Made by a program: the position numbers and the translations under genes
The notes under the pieces: model-generated
What the model saw: the letters and a program-made list of their open reading frames with translations, nothing else
The model's database searches: none
Told to the model about the DNA's origin: nothing
In this document: piece by piece, positions 17,621 to 25,677 of the stretch
How positions within the stretch are numbered: the stretch's first letter is position 1
How the letters are laid out: every line of letters begins with the position of its first letter
Origin: Comamonadaceae bacterium
GTDB taxonomy: Bacteria > Pseudomonadota > Gammaproteobacteria > Burkholderiales > Burkholderiaceae_C
DNA length: 64,000 nt
Assembly: GCA_027484105.1 (NCBI GenBank)
Contig: JAIXUG010000002.1
Coordinates: 186,001 to 250,000, forward strand
Reading direction: 5' to 3'

Positions 17621-20272
17621 TCAAACCCGCTCGCTCACCCAAGCCTGCACGCTGGCCAGCGCTGCGGGCAGGGCCGCCGGGTTGGTGCCTCCGGCCATGG
17701 CCATGTCGGGCTTGCCACCGCCTTTGCCGCCGACCTGACCGGCCACAAAACTGGCCAACTCACCGGCTTTGACTTTGCCCACGGTGTCGGCGGTCACGCC
17801 CGCGGCGATCTGCACCTTGTCGCCTTCGACGGCGGTCAACACGATCACAGCGGTCTTGATCTTGTCCTTGAGCTTGTCCATGGTGTCGCGCAAGGTCTTG
17901 GCGTCTGCCCCTTCGAGCTTGGCCACCAGCAACTTGATGCCCTTGATGTCCACGGCTTGCTTGGCCAATTCATCGCCCTGGGCCGAAGCCAGCTTGCCTT
18001 TGGCAGCAGCCAACTCTTTTTCGAGCGCCTTGACCTGGTCCAGCACCTGGGCAATGCGGGCATTCAGCTCGGCGGGCTGGGCCTTGAGCGTGCCAGCAGC
18101 TTGCGTGACGGTGTCTTCCAGCGACTGCAAATAAGCCAAAGCATTGGCACCTGTGACGGCTTCGATGCGTCGCACGCCAGCGGCCACGCCGCCTTCGCTC
18201 ACGATCTTGAACAGGCCAATGTCACCCGTGGCTTTGACGTGGGTGCCGCCGCACAGTTCGCGGCTCGTGCCGATGTCGAGCACGCGCACGGTTTCGCCGT
18301 ACTTTTCGCCAAACAGCATCATGGCGCCGGTCTTCTGGGCGCTTTCGATGTCCATCACACGCGCTTGCGCAGCGGCATTGGCCAAAATTTCTGCATTGAC
18401 TTGGGCCTCGATCTGGCGAATTTCAGCATCGGTCACTGGCGCGTTGTGCGCAAAGTCAAAACGGGTGCGCTCGGCATTGACCAAACTGCCCTTTTGCTGC
18501 ACATGGCTGCCCAACACTTCGCGCAGGGCTTTGTGCATCAAGTGGGTGGCGCTGTGGTTGCGCACAGTCGCGGCACGCAGCTCCATGTCCACATGGGCTT
18601 GCACTGCATCGCCCACCTTCAGGCTGCCGGATTTCACTTCGCCGTGGTGGCCAAACACATCGGCCTTGATCTTGAGCGTATCGGCCACATTGAACTGGCC
18701 ACCCGCATTGTGGATCATGCCCTGATCACCCACCTGACCGCCCGACTCGGCATAAAAGGGCGTCGTGTCCAACACCACCACGCCGGCTTGACCGGCCTTG
18801 AGTTCACTCACGGCGTTGCCATCGGCATACAAAGCCAGCACTTTGGCGTTGGCCGTCAGGTCTTCATAGCCCACAAAGTCGTTGCCTGAGCCGGTGTACT
18901 CCAGCGCCTTGTCCATCTTGAACTTGCCAGCCGCGCGGGCCTGGGACTTTTGCTTTTCCATGGCCGCGGCAAAACCGGCTTCGTCCACAGACAAGCCACG
19001 CTCGCGGCAGACGTCGGCCGACAGGTCCAGCGGAAAGCCGTAGGTGTCGTGCAGCTTGAAGGCCACCTCGCCGGGCAGCACTTTCACGCCGCCTTCGAGG
19101 GCCGCATCCAGAATCTGCATGCCGCTTTGCAGCGTCTCGAAGAAACGCTCTTCTTCCACACGCAAAACGTCGGCAATCCGCTCGGCCTGATCGGCCATAT
19201 TGGGGTAAGCCGCGCCCATGAGCCTGACCAAATCGGGCACCAGCTTGTGGAAGAACGGCGTCTTTTGGCCCAGCAAATAACCATGGCGAATCGCTCGGCG
19301 CACGATGCGGCGCTGCACATAGCCGCGGCCTTCTTTGCTGGGCACCACGCCATCGCTCACCAAAAATGCGGTGGCGCGAATGTGGTCGGCGATCACGCGC
19401 AGCGACTTGTTGCTCAGGTCGGAGCAACCGGTTTCGCGAGCGGCCGCCTTGATCAGCGCGTCAAAAATGTCGATTTCATAATTGCTGTGCACGTGCTGCA
19501 AGATGGCGGCCAGGCGCTCAAGGCCCATGCCCGTGTCCACACAAGGTGCGGGCAGCGGCGTGACCGAACCGTCTTCGTGCATATTGAACTGCATGAACAC
19601 GTTGTTCCAGATCTCGATGAACCGGTCGCCATCTTCTTCAGGGCTGCCGGGTGGGCCGCCAGGGATGTGTGGACCATGGTCGTAGAAGATCTCGGAGCAA
19701 GGACCGCAGGGGCCGGTGTCGGCCATCATCCAGAAGTTGTCTGACTTGTAGCGTCCACCCTTGTTGTCACCGATGCGGATGATGCGGGTTTCTTGAACGA
19801 TGCGCTCAGGCGTCCAGCCCGCTTTGACAAAAATGTTTTCCCAAATGGCATAGGCCTCATCGTCTTCCAAGTAAACGGTGGCGTAGAGCTTGTCGGCGGG
19901 CAGTTTGTAGACCTGGGTCAAAAGCTCCCAAGCCCATTCGAGCGATTCGCGCTTGAAGTAGTCACCAAACGACCAATTGCCCAGCATCTCAAAGAAAGTG
20001 TGGTGGCGTGCGGTGTAGCCCACGTTTTCCAGATCGTTGTGCTTGCCCCCCGCCCGAAGACAGGCCTGTACCGAGGCGGCGCGCACATAAGAGCGCTTGT
20101 CCGAGCCCAAAAACACGTCCTTGAACTGGACCATGCCCGAGTTGGTGAACATCAAAGTCGGATCATTGCCAGGCACCAGGGGGCTGGAAGCCACCACGGT
20201 ATGCCCCTTGGACTCGAAAAAGTCCAAAAAGGTCTTGCGGATGTCGGCAACGGAAAAAACAGCTTGGCTCAT
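17621..20272 (-). CDS. alaS: Alanine--tRNA ligase
   Basis: Class II synthetase that charges tRNA-Ala and edits mischarged Ser and Gly. The 883 residues are full length. The N-terminal catalytic domain starts [20 protein letters not shown]. The editing domain has the zinc motif [12 protein letters not shown] and [13 protein letters not shown]. The C-terminal DHHA1/C-Ala part ([15 protein letters not shown]) is intact. A TATAAT hexamer on the minus strand at 20302-20307 probably belongs to its promoter. The mRNA leader between that and the ATG is ~25 nt. Confidence 0.98.
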   Translation of the reverse strand: MSQAVFSVADIRKTFLDFFESKGHTVVASSPLVPGNDPTLMFTNSGMVQFKDVFLGSDKRSYVRAASVQACLRAGGKHNDLENVGYTARHHTFFEMLGNWSFGDYFKRESLEWAWELLTQVYKLPADKLYATVYLEDDEAYAIWENIFVKAGWTPERIVQETRIIRIGDNKGGRYKSDNFWMMADTGPCGPCSEIFYDHGPHIPGGPPGSPEEDGDRFIEIWNNVFMQFNMHEDGSVTPLPAPCVDTGMGLERLAAILQHVHSNYEIDIFDALIKAAARETGCSDLSNKSLRVIADHIRATAFLVSDGVVPSKEGRGYVQRRIVRRAIRHGYLLGQKTPFFHKLVPDLVRLMGAAYPNMADQAERIADVLRVEEERFFETLQSGMQILDAALEGGVKVLPGEVAFKLHDTYGFPLDLSADVCRERGLSVDEAGFAAAMEKQKSQARAAGKFKMDKALEYTGSGNDFVGYEDLTANAKVLALYADGNAVSELKAGQAGVVVLDTTPFYAESGGQVGDQGMIHNAGGQFNVADTLKIKADVFGHHGEVKSGSLKVGDAVQAHVDMELRAATVRNHSATHLMHKALREVLGSHVQQKGSLVNAERTRFDFAHNAPVTDAEIRQIEAQVNAEILANAAAQARVMDIESAQKTGAMMLFGEKYGETVRVLDIGTSRELCGGTHVKATGDIGLFKIVSEGGVAAGVRRIEAVTGANALAYLQSLEDTVTQAAGTLKAQPAELNARIAQVLDQVKALEKELAAAKGKLASAQGDELAKQAVDIKGIKLLVAKLEGADAKTLRDTMDKLKDKIKTAVIVLTAVEGDKVQIAAGVTADTVGKVKAGELASFVAGQVGGKGGGKPDMAMAGGTNPAALPAALASVQAWVSERV

Positions 20273-20301
20273 GGTGGTTCAGGCTTTCAATGCAACCGGG
20301 C

Positions 20302-20307
20302 ATTATA
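20302..20307 (-). promoter_or_regulatory. Probable -10 of alaS
   Basis: Reads TATAAT on the minus strand, 30 bp before the alaS start. No good -35 is seen 16-18 bp upstream. A 7-bp inverted repeat (GCAGGCC...GGCCTGC, 20316-20337) lies just upstream of it. Confidence 0.5.
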
Positions 20308-20467
20308 GATTTGAGGCAGGCCCAATTCCTGGCCTGCGCACGGCACGACCAGCCACCCTGCAGGCATCGGGGTTTTGAGACTTTTGTGACAGACGGGGTC
20401 AAGCACAGGCGCTAAGCTGAACAGTTGGACATCGAAACACCTGCACCTGCAGTTTCTGGAGACCCCC

Positions 20468-21946
20468 ATGGACATGAAGACATCCCCCCTCGCCCAGCTC
20501 AACGACCCCAGCCTGCTCAAAACCGACGCCCTGATCAACGGCCAATGGGTCAAGGGCAGCAGCCGTTTTGCCGTGACCGACCCCGCCACGGGCGCTCACT
20601 TGGCCGATGTGGCCAATCTGGGGCCCGCCGAGACCGAAGCCGCGATTGCCGCGGCCAATGCCGCATGGCCCGCCTGGAAGGCCAAAACCGCCAAGGAGCG
20701 CAGCACCATCTTGCGCAAGTGGTACGACCTGCTGATGGCCAACCAGGACGACTTGGGCCGCATCATGACCGCCGAGCAAGGCAAGCCCCTGCCCGAGGCC
20801 AAAGGCGAGGTCGCTTATGGCGCGAGCTTTGTCGAGTGGTTCGCCGAAGAGGCCAAGCGCGTCAACGGCGAGACCCTGCCCCAGTTCGACAACAACCGCC
20901 GCTTGCTGGTGCTCAAGCAAGCCATTGGCGTGTGCGCGGCCATCACGCCCTGGAACTTCCCGCTGGCCATGATCACGCGCAAAGTCGCACCGGCCTTGGC
21001 CGCGGGCTGCCCCGTGATCATCAAACCGGCCGAACTCACGCCGCTGACGGCCCTGGCCGCGGCCGAGCTGGCCATCCGTGCGGGCATTCCTGCGGGCGTG
21101 CTCAACATGATCACCGCCGACGCCGACAACTCCATTGCCGTGGGCAAGGTGCTGTGCGCCAGCGACGTGGTGCGCCACATCAGCTTCACAGGCTCGACCG
21201 AAGTGGGCCGCATCTTGATGGCGCAGTCGGCCCCCACGGTGAAGAAAATGTCTTTGGAATTGGGTGGCAACGCGCCCTTCATCGTGTTTGAAGACGCCGA
21301 CATCGACAGCGCTGTTGAAGGCGCGTTCGCCAGCAAGTACCGCAACGCCGGCCAGACCTGCGTGTGCTCCAACCGCATCTATGTGCAAGAAGCCGTTTAC
21401 GAAGCCTTCGGCACCAAGTTCGCTGCCAAGGTCAAAACCGCCAAGGTGGGCAACGGCTTTGAAGACGGTGTGAACCAGGGCCCCTTGATCGAGCCCGCGG
21501 CACTGGACAAGGTCGAGCGTCACGTGCAAGACGCGATCGCCAAAGGTGGCCGCGTGCTCACCGGCGGCAAGCGCTTGGGTGGTCAGTTCTTTGAACCCAC
21601 GGTGATCGCAGATGCCACAGCCGACATGGTCTGCGCCAAAGAAGAGACCTTCGGCCCCTTTGCGCCCATCTTCAAGTTCAAGACCGAGCAAGAAGCCATT
21701 GATGCGGCCAACAACACCGAGTTCGGCCTGGCCAGCTACTTCTACAGCCGCGACGTGGGTCGCATTTTCCGCGTGGCCGAAGCGCTGGAGTACGGCATGG
21801 TGGGCATCAACGTGGGCATCCTGGCGACCGAACACGTGCCTTTCGGCGGCGTCAAACAATCGGGCCTGGGCCGCGAAGGCTCACACCACGGCATGGACGA
21901 CTACGTGGAGATCAAATACCTCTGCGTGGGTGATGTGCTCAAGTGA
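20468..21946 (+). CDS. gabD: Succinate-semialdehyde dehydrogenase [NAD(P)+]
   Basis: Aldehyde dehydrogenase of 492 residues converting succinate semialdehyde to succinate, the last step of the GABA shunt. It has the cofactor region ITPWNFPLAMITRKVAPALA, the catalytic Glu in LELGGNAPFIVFEDAD and the catalytic Cys in NAGQTCVCSNRIYV. The GabD-type C-terminal segment GREGSHHGMDDYVEIKYLC supports this assignment over a generic aldehyde dehydrogenase. No gabT or GABA transporter is beside it. It diverges from alaS, with 195 bp between. Confidence 0.93.
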   Translation: MDMKTSPLAQLNDPSLLKTDALINGQWVKGSSRFAVTDPATGAHLADVANLGPAETEAAIAAANAAWPAWKAKTAKERSTILRKWYDLLMANQDDLGRIMTAEQGKPLPEAKGEVAYGASFVEWFAEEAKRVNGETLPQFDNNRRLLVLKQAIGVCAAITPWNFPLAMITRKVAPALAAGCPVIIKPAELTPLTALAAAELAIRAGIPAGVLNMITADADNSIAVGKVLCASDVVRHISFTGSTEVGRILMAQSAPTVKKMSLELGGNAPFIVFEDADIDSAVEGAFASKYRNAGQTCVCSNRIYVQEAVYEAFGTKFAAKVKTAKVGNGFEDGVNQGPLIEPAALDKVERHVQDAIAKGGRVLTGGKRLGGQFFEPTVIADATADMVCAKEETFGPFAPIFKFKTEQEAIDAANNTEFGLASYFYSRDVGRIFRVAEALEYGMVGINVGILATEHVPFGGVKQSGLGREGSHHGMDDYVEIKYLCVGDVLK

Positions 21947-21982
21947 AGCAGACTTGAGGATCTGCCAGGGCACCGCCACCCA

Positions 21983-22981
21983 TCAGGGTGGTGTGCCCTC
22001 TTGCCCCAGCCAATGGCGAAAAGGCACGTTGAACTCGAAGTCTTGCAGCAAAGCCTGGTGAACCCAGGCCACCGAATCTGCCCAAGCAGGTTCTGCGCGT
22101 GCACTCCATTCCACAAAAGGGGCCAGATAGGGTTTTTCGGCCCACAGCGCGGGACTGGCGACGAGTCGGTACGCTGGCGATGTGGTCCAAACATTGCCCG
22201 GCCACCAACTCAATCCCATGCACAACACGGTCAATGCCAAAAGCAGCCATGACCTGCAAAACTGCAACCACCGGTCTTGCCCTGCAACCATCACCAGCCA
22301 AGTGAACAGACCTGCAAACAGTTGACACAAATTAAGCAAGCCAAACAACAAGGAAGCGCCCAGCACCACGGGTGTCATGACCGTCTTGCGGTAAGCCGCC
22401 ACCCTTTGCGCTTGGGTGATTTCTGGCGCAAACAAGTTGCTGACCAATTGTGAGGCGCCCGAATCCGAATCCAGATCCTCCGGGTACAGCCCCGACACAG
22501 AAGAGGCCCACAAGGCACTCATCACAGGCCGTATCTCAGGAGGAGCCGGACTGGTCAACAAGGTTTCACCACGCAGCGAAATGCGCCCGTTGAGGGCTTC
22601 CTGCGTGCTCAGCTGGGACTTCCAGCTCATCATCAGGTCTTGCGCGTCCGCACGCGCCACGATGGTGTCCACCAAAGCCTTTTGCGCATGCCACATGCTG
22701 AACAAACCCAGCGTACAGCAAAGCAAAAACAGCCCAAGCCTGGAACACACCCAGTTGTCGAGCCATCGCATCAACAACAGGGCCAAACCCAAACCAGAAA
22801 CGACACGCCCCCAAATTTCAATGTCGTTCAATTGAACCGTGCTGGCGCCCCTTTGCAAGTCACCCGCCAATTCAAGCAGCCTGTGGTTAAAGGAAAGCTC
22901 CAACACCGTGTAACAGGCCAGCAAAAGCAAAAACCAAGGCTGCAAATTCAAGGCTTGGCTTTTGAGGTTGGAGCGGTGCAT
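21983..22981 (-). CDS. Membrane protein of unknown function
   Basis: A 332-residue protein I do not recognise. Hydrophobic helices appear at ~14-32 (WFLLLLACYTVLEL), ~58-72, ~78-96 (LGLFLLCCTLGLF), ~205-232 (VVLGASLLFGLLNLCQLFAG) and ~240-258. A soluble loop (~100-200) separates the second and third pair and carries SGLYPEDLDSDSGASQLVSN. It is convergent with gabD. The start codon lies only 6 nt after a TAAAAT hexamer, so the transcript may be leaderless. No motif indicates transport or catalysis. Confidence 0.6.
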   Translation of the reverse strand: MHRSNLKSQALNLQPWFLLLLACYTVLELSFNHRLLELAGDLQRGASTVQLNDIEIWGRVVSGLGLALLLMRWLDNWVCSRLGLFLLCCTLGLFSMWHAQKALVDTIVARADAQDLMMSWKSQLSTQEALNGRISLRGETLLTSPAPPEIRPVMSALWASSVSGLYPEDLDSDSGASQLVSNLFAPEITQAQRVAAYRKTVMTPVVLGASLLFGLLNLCQLFAGLFTWLVMVAGQDRWLQFCRSWLLLALTVLCMGLSWWPGNVWTTSPAYRLVASPALWAEKPYLAPFVEWSARAEPAWADSVAWVHQALLQDFEFNVPFRHWLGQEGTPP

Positions 22982-23017
22982 GGATCGATTTTAGCTTTGA
23001 GTCCTTTTGTAGCAGCG

Positions 23018-23045
23018 CTGAACGCTGAGCCAAAGCGATTAGAAT
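23018..23045 (+). promoter_or_regulatory. Probable promoter of tRNA-Gly(CCC)
   Basis: CTGAAC at 23018-23023 and TAGAAT at 23040-23045 with a 16-bp spacer. The predicted start is within a few bases of the tRNA 5' end. The same TTAGAAT hexamer context precedes dapA and efp. Confidence 0.45.
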
Positions 23046-23053
23046 TTCTGTAT

Positions 23054-23127
23054 GCGGGTGTCGTTCAATGGTAGGACTCTTGCTTCCCAAGCAAATAACG
23101 TGGGTTCGATTCCCATCACCCGCTCCA
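23054..23127 (+). tRNA. tRNA-Gly (anticodon CCC)
   Basis: A 74-nt cloverleaf with encoded CCA. The acceptor GCGGGTG pairs with CACCCGC, the D-arm is GTTC/GGAC, the anticodon loop is TTCCCAA and the T-loop is GGGTTCGATTCCC. It closely resembles E. coli tRNA-Gly(CCC). Pair 27-43 appears to be a C-A mismatch. Confidence 0.95.
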
Positions 23128-23137
23128 AGTACCCAAC

Positions 23138-23163
23138 AAAAAGGCCCCTCACGGGGCCTTTTT
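23138..23163. terminator. Bidirectional terminator (tRNA-Gly / scoB)
   Basis: AAAAAGGCCCC-TCAC-GGGGCCTTTTT, an 11-bp arm palindrome with A-run and T-run on opposite sides. It serves the tRNA on the plus strand and scoAB on the minus strand. Confidence 0.85.
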
Positions 23164-23181
23164 GCATGGGTTGTGGGCGGT

Positions 23182-23823
23182 TCAAAAAACCAGTTTCACG
23201 CCCGTCTTGCTTTGCAGGAATTCGGGGGTCACGCCCGGGGCCAGTTCGACCACTTTGAGGCCTGCATCGGTCACATCCATCACGGCCAGGTCGGTGATGA
23301 TGCGGTCGACCACGCCTTTGCCGGTCAGCGGCAAGGTGCACTCGGGCAAGATCTTCATGTCTTCGCTGCCGTCTTTCTTTTTAGCCACGTGCTCCATCAA
23401 GATGATCACACGTTTGACGCCCGCGACCAGGTCCATCGCGCCACCCATGCCCTTGACCATCTTGCCAGGGATCATCCAGTTGGCCAGATCGCCCTTGTCG
23501 GTCACCTGCATCGCACCCAGAATCGACAAGTTGATCTTGCCGCCCCGGATCATGGCAAACGATTGCTCGCTGCCAAAAATCGACGAACCTTTGATGGTCG
23601 TGACGGTTTGCTTACCGGCATTGATCAGATCGGCATCCACTTCGTCTTCGTTCGGGAAAGGACCAATGCCCAACATGCCGTTCTCGCTTTGCAGCCAGAC
23701 TTCCTTGTCGGCAGGCACAAAATTGGCCACCAGCGTGGGAATGCCGATGCCCAGGTTCACATAAAAACCGTCTTCCAGTTCATGGGCCGCACGCGCAGCC
23801 ATTTGGTCTTGACTCCAGCTCAT
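23182..23823 (-). CDS. scoB: 3-oxoacid CoA-transferase subunit B
   Basis: Beta subunit of succinyl-CoA:3-ketoacid CoA-transferase, which activates acetoacetate with succinyl-CoA. The CoA-transferase family I signature with the catalytic Glu is in [13 protein letters not shown], and [14 protein letters not shown] is also conserved. At 213 residues it is normal in length. I use ATG 23823 ([13 protein letters not shown]), one base after the scoA stop; the track start overlaps scoA. PcaJ-type oxoadipate transferase is a possible alternative, but no other aromatic-pathway genes are present. Confidence 0.92.
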   Translation of the reverse strand: MSWSQDQMAARAAHELEDGFYVNLGIGIPTLVANFVPADKEVWLQSENGMLGIGPFPNEDEVDADLINAGKQTVTTIKGSSIFGSEQSFAMIRGGKINLSILGAMQVTDKGDLANWMIPGKMVKGMGGAMDLVAGVKRVIILMEHVAKKKDGSEDMKILPECTLPLTGKGVVDRIITDLAVMDVTDAGLKVVELAPGVTPEFLQSKTGVKLVF

Positions 23824-23824
23824 A

Positions 23825-24532
23825 TCAAACTCCAGCTTTTTCAGTGATGGTGCGCTTTTCAATGCGCTTTTCGGGGGTCTTGTTCAGCACGATGCGGTGT
23901 ACGTAAATGCCGGGCAGGTGGACGCTGTCGGGGTGCATCTCGCCCGTCTCCACGATCTCCTCGACCTCGACCACACAGATCTTGCCCGCCATGGCCACGG
24001 CCGGGTTGAAGTTGCGCGAGGTGTATCGAAACTGCAGGTTGCCGGACTTGTCGGCGCGGTGCGCCTTGACCAGTGACACATCGGGCACCAAAGAGCGCTC
24101 CATCACATAGGTTTCGCCGTCAAAATCACGCAACTCCTTGCCATCGGCAACCATGGTGCCCACGCCCGTTTTGGTGAAAAAGGCCGGGATGCCTGCACCA
24201 CCCGCACGCAGCTTCTCGGCCAACGTGCCCTGGGGTGTGAAGTCCAGCGCCAACTCACCGGCCAGGTACTGGCGCTCAAACTCCTTGTTTTCGCCCACAT
24301 AGGAGGCGATCATTTTCTTGATCTGGCGAGTCTGCAACAACAAACCCAAACCAAAGTCGTCCACGCCCGCATTGTTGGAAATCGCCGTCAGGTTTTGCAC
24401 GCCGCTGTCGCGCAAGGCGGCAATCAAGGCCTCGGGAATGCCACACAGGCCAAAACCGCCCACGCCAATGAGCTGTCCATCTGCCACGATGTCCTTCAAA
24501 GCCTCGGCAGCGGAAGGAAAAATCTTATTCAC
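23825..24532 (-). CDS. scoA: 3-oxoacid CoA-transferase subunit A
   Basis: Alpha subunit partnering ScoB. It has the family signature [16 protein letters not shown] and the segment [20 protein letters not shown]. At 235 residues it is full length. It is first in a two-gene operon with scoB. The divergent PAS-LuxR gene and the 8-bp palindrome between them suggest induction by that regulator, possibly during growth on ketone bodies, polyhydroxybutyrate or a related substrate (inference). Confidence 0.93.
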   Translation of the reverse strand: MNKIFPSAAEALKDIVADGQLIGVGGFGLCGIPEALIAALRDSGVQNLTAISNNAGVDDFGLGLLLQTRQIKKMIASYVGENKEFERQYLAGELALDFTPQGTLAEKLRAGGAGIPAFFTKTGVGTMVADGKELRDFDGETYVMERSLVPDVSLVKAHRADKSGNLQFRYTSRNFNPAVAMAGKICVVEVEEIVETGEMHPDSVHLPGIYVHRIVLNKTPEKRIEKRTITEKAGV

Positions 24533-24566
24533 ACGCGTCTCCAGAAAAGATTGAAGTTGCTACGAT

Positions 24567-24588
24567 ACTACGTAATGGCCTACGTAGT
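24567..24588. promoter_or_regulatory. Perfect palindrome, probable LuxR operator
   Basis: ACTACGTA-ATGGCC-TACGTAGT, an 8-bp perfect inverted repeat with a 6-bp spacer in the 77-bp scoA/LuxR divergent gap. A further CGTAATGG copy at 24593-24600 repeats the sequence at 24571-24578, giving a possible third half-site. Confidence 0.6.
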
Positions 24589-24609
24589 TTTTCGTAATGG
24601 TGCGCCCTG

Positions 24610-25179
24610 ATGCCAGAACCTCTCCACGACATCGATTACCGACTTGCCTTTGACCTGGCGCCGGTTGGCATGGTGCTTTCACGCAACCGGTCCATGGTGG
24701 ATTGCAATCAACGGTTGTGCGAAATGTTTGGCGCCACCCGGGAGCAACTGATTGGGCAAAGTTTTCAGCTTTTGTACCCCAGTGCGGACGAATACGAGCG
24801 CACGGGCCAGCGCATTGCACCGATCCTGAACGCCAACGGAGTGTATGCAGACGACCGGGTGATGAAACGGGTGGATGGCCGCTTCAAAGGGGAGACATTC
24901 TGGTGCCATGTCACCGGACGAGCCCTGAACCGGCAAGCCCCGCACGAGGCCGGCATCTGGACGTTCGAAGACCTGTCAACGCGAAAACCTGTGAAAGCCG
25001 AACTCACGGCCCGCGAGCGCGAAGTGGCCGCCCATCTGACGGAGGGCTTGAGCAGCAAGGCGATCGGCAAAGTGTTGAGCATCAGCCACCGAACCGTGGA
25101 GATTCATCGTGTCAACTTGATGCGCAAATACCAAGCATCCGGTACGGCTGACCTGATTCAAAAACTCGTGCGGGGTTAG
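24610..25179 (+). CDS. PAS domain LuxR-family regulator
   Basis: Short (189-residue) single-protein regulator. An N-terminal PAS domain (LAFDLAPVGMVLSRNRSMVD to about residue 120) is followed by a LuxR/GerE helix-turn-helix (LTAREREVAAHLTEGLSSKA, ISHRTVEIHRVNLMRKY). It has no receiver domain, so it probably senses a small ligand or redox state directly. It is divergent from scoAB. The start gives MPEPLHDIDYRL. Direct control of scoAB through the palindrome is inferred, not shown. Confidence 0.88.
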   Translation: MPEPLHDIDYRLAFDLAPVGMVLSRNRSMVDCNQRLCEMFGATREQLIGQSFQLLYPSADEYERTGQRIAPILNANGVYADDRVMKRVDGRFKGETFWCHVTGRALNRQAPHEAGIWTFEDLSTRKPVKAELTAREREVAAHLTEGLSSKAIGKVLSISHRTVEIHRVNLMRKYQASGTADLIQKLVRG

Positions 25180-25188
25180 CACAAGCCC

Positions 25189-25214
25189 AAAAAAAATCCC
25201 GCCTGACGCGGGAT
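25189..25214 (-). terminator. Terminator of tRNA-Cys transcript
   Basis: On the minus strand ATCCCGC-GTCAG-GCGGGAT followed by a T-run of eight. It ends the tRNA-His/Gly/Cys run and converges on the PAS-LuxR gene. Confidence 0.85.
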
Positions 25215-25233
25215 GGAGACCATACAAGACATT

Positions 25234-25307
25234 TGGAGGCGCGACCCAGAGTCGAACTGGGCTCGACGGATTTGCAATCCGTTGCATAACCGCTTTGCTA
25301 TCGCGCC
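25234..25307 (-). tRNA. tRNA-Cys (anticodon GCA)
   Basis: A 74-nt tRNA with encoded CCA. The minus strand begins GGCGCGATAGCAAAGCGG, the anticodon loop is ATTGCAA and the T-arm contains CAGTTCGACTCTG. Acceptor arms GGCGCGA/TCGCGCC pair fully. Confidence 0.96.
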
Positions 25308-25355
25308 AAAAAAGGGAGTAGAAACTTCCTTTTTTAAAAAAATCCACCAAAAAAG

Positions 25356-25431
25356 TGGAGCGGGAAACGAGGCTCGAACTCGCGACCTCAACCTTGGCAA
25401 GGTTGCGCTCTACCAACTGAGCTATTCCCGC
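25356..25431 (-). tRNA. tRNA-Gly (anticodon GCC)
   Basis: A 76-nt tRNA with encoded CCA. The minus strand begins GCGGGAATAGCTCAGTTGG and the anticodon stem-loop is AACCTTGCCAAGGTT. It lies 48 bp upstream of tRNA-Cys in the same run. A minus-strand TATAAT at 25445-25450 immediately upstream may be its own -10. Confidence 0.97.
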
Positions 25432-25444
25432 AAAGAAGCATGAA

Positions 25445-25450
25445 ATTATA
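25445..25450 (-). promoter_or_regulatory. Probable -10 of tRNA-Gly(GCC)
   Basis: TATAAT on the minus strand, 14 bp before the tRNA 5' end. No clear -35 is seen, so tRNA-Gly/Cys may have a promoter separate from tRNA-His. The 115-bp stretch up to tRNA-His holds nothing else I can support. Confidence 0.5.
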
Positions 25451-25546
25451 CATTGAAAAGCAAGCTGATCGCCCCGTTAAAGGCTTCAAATCACTTCTCA
25501 AAAAAACCAAACTCGATCGAAGAAAAGGAGCTTGGCTGAAGGTATT

Positions 25547-25623
25547 TGGGGTGGCTGATGGGGCTCGAACCCACGACAACAGGAATCACAATCCTGGACT
25601 CTACCAACTGAGCTACAGCCACC
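25547..25623 (-). tRNA. tRNA-His (anticodon GTG)
   Basis: A 77-nt tRNA counting the characteristic extra 5' G(-1) opposite C73 and the encoded CCA. The minus strand starts GGTGGCTGTAGCTCAGTTGG and the anticodon loop is ATTGTGAT. Confidence 0.96.
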
Positions 25624-25634
25624 GTAAGGCGTGA

Positions 25635-25640
25635 ATTATA
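25635..25640 (-). promoter_or_regulatory. Probable -10 of tRNA-His
   Basis: TATAAT on the minus strand, 12 bp before the tRNA-His 5' end and after the ppiD stop. The -35 is unclear. Confidence 0.55.
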
Positions 25641-25677
25641 GCCTGAAGAAATCGACCATTTGGCCCACTGAGAAGAA

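Noticed and set aside
20399-21859. 486-residue minus-strand ORF opposite gabD
   Set aside because: Antisense shadow; gabD catalytic motifs are on the plus strand.
23138-23163. Riboswitch or attenuator near scoB
   Set aside because: Simple GC stem with A/T runs; fully explained as a bidirectional terminator.
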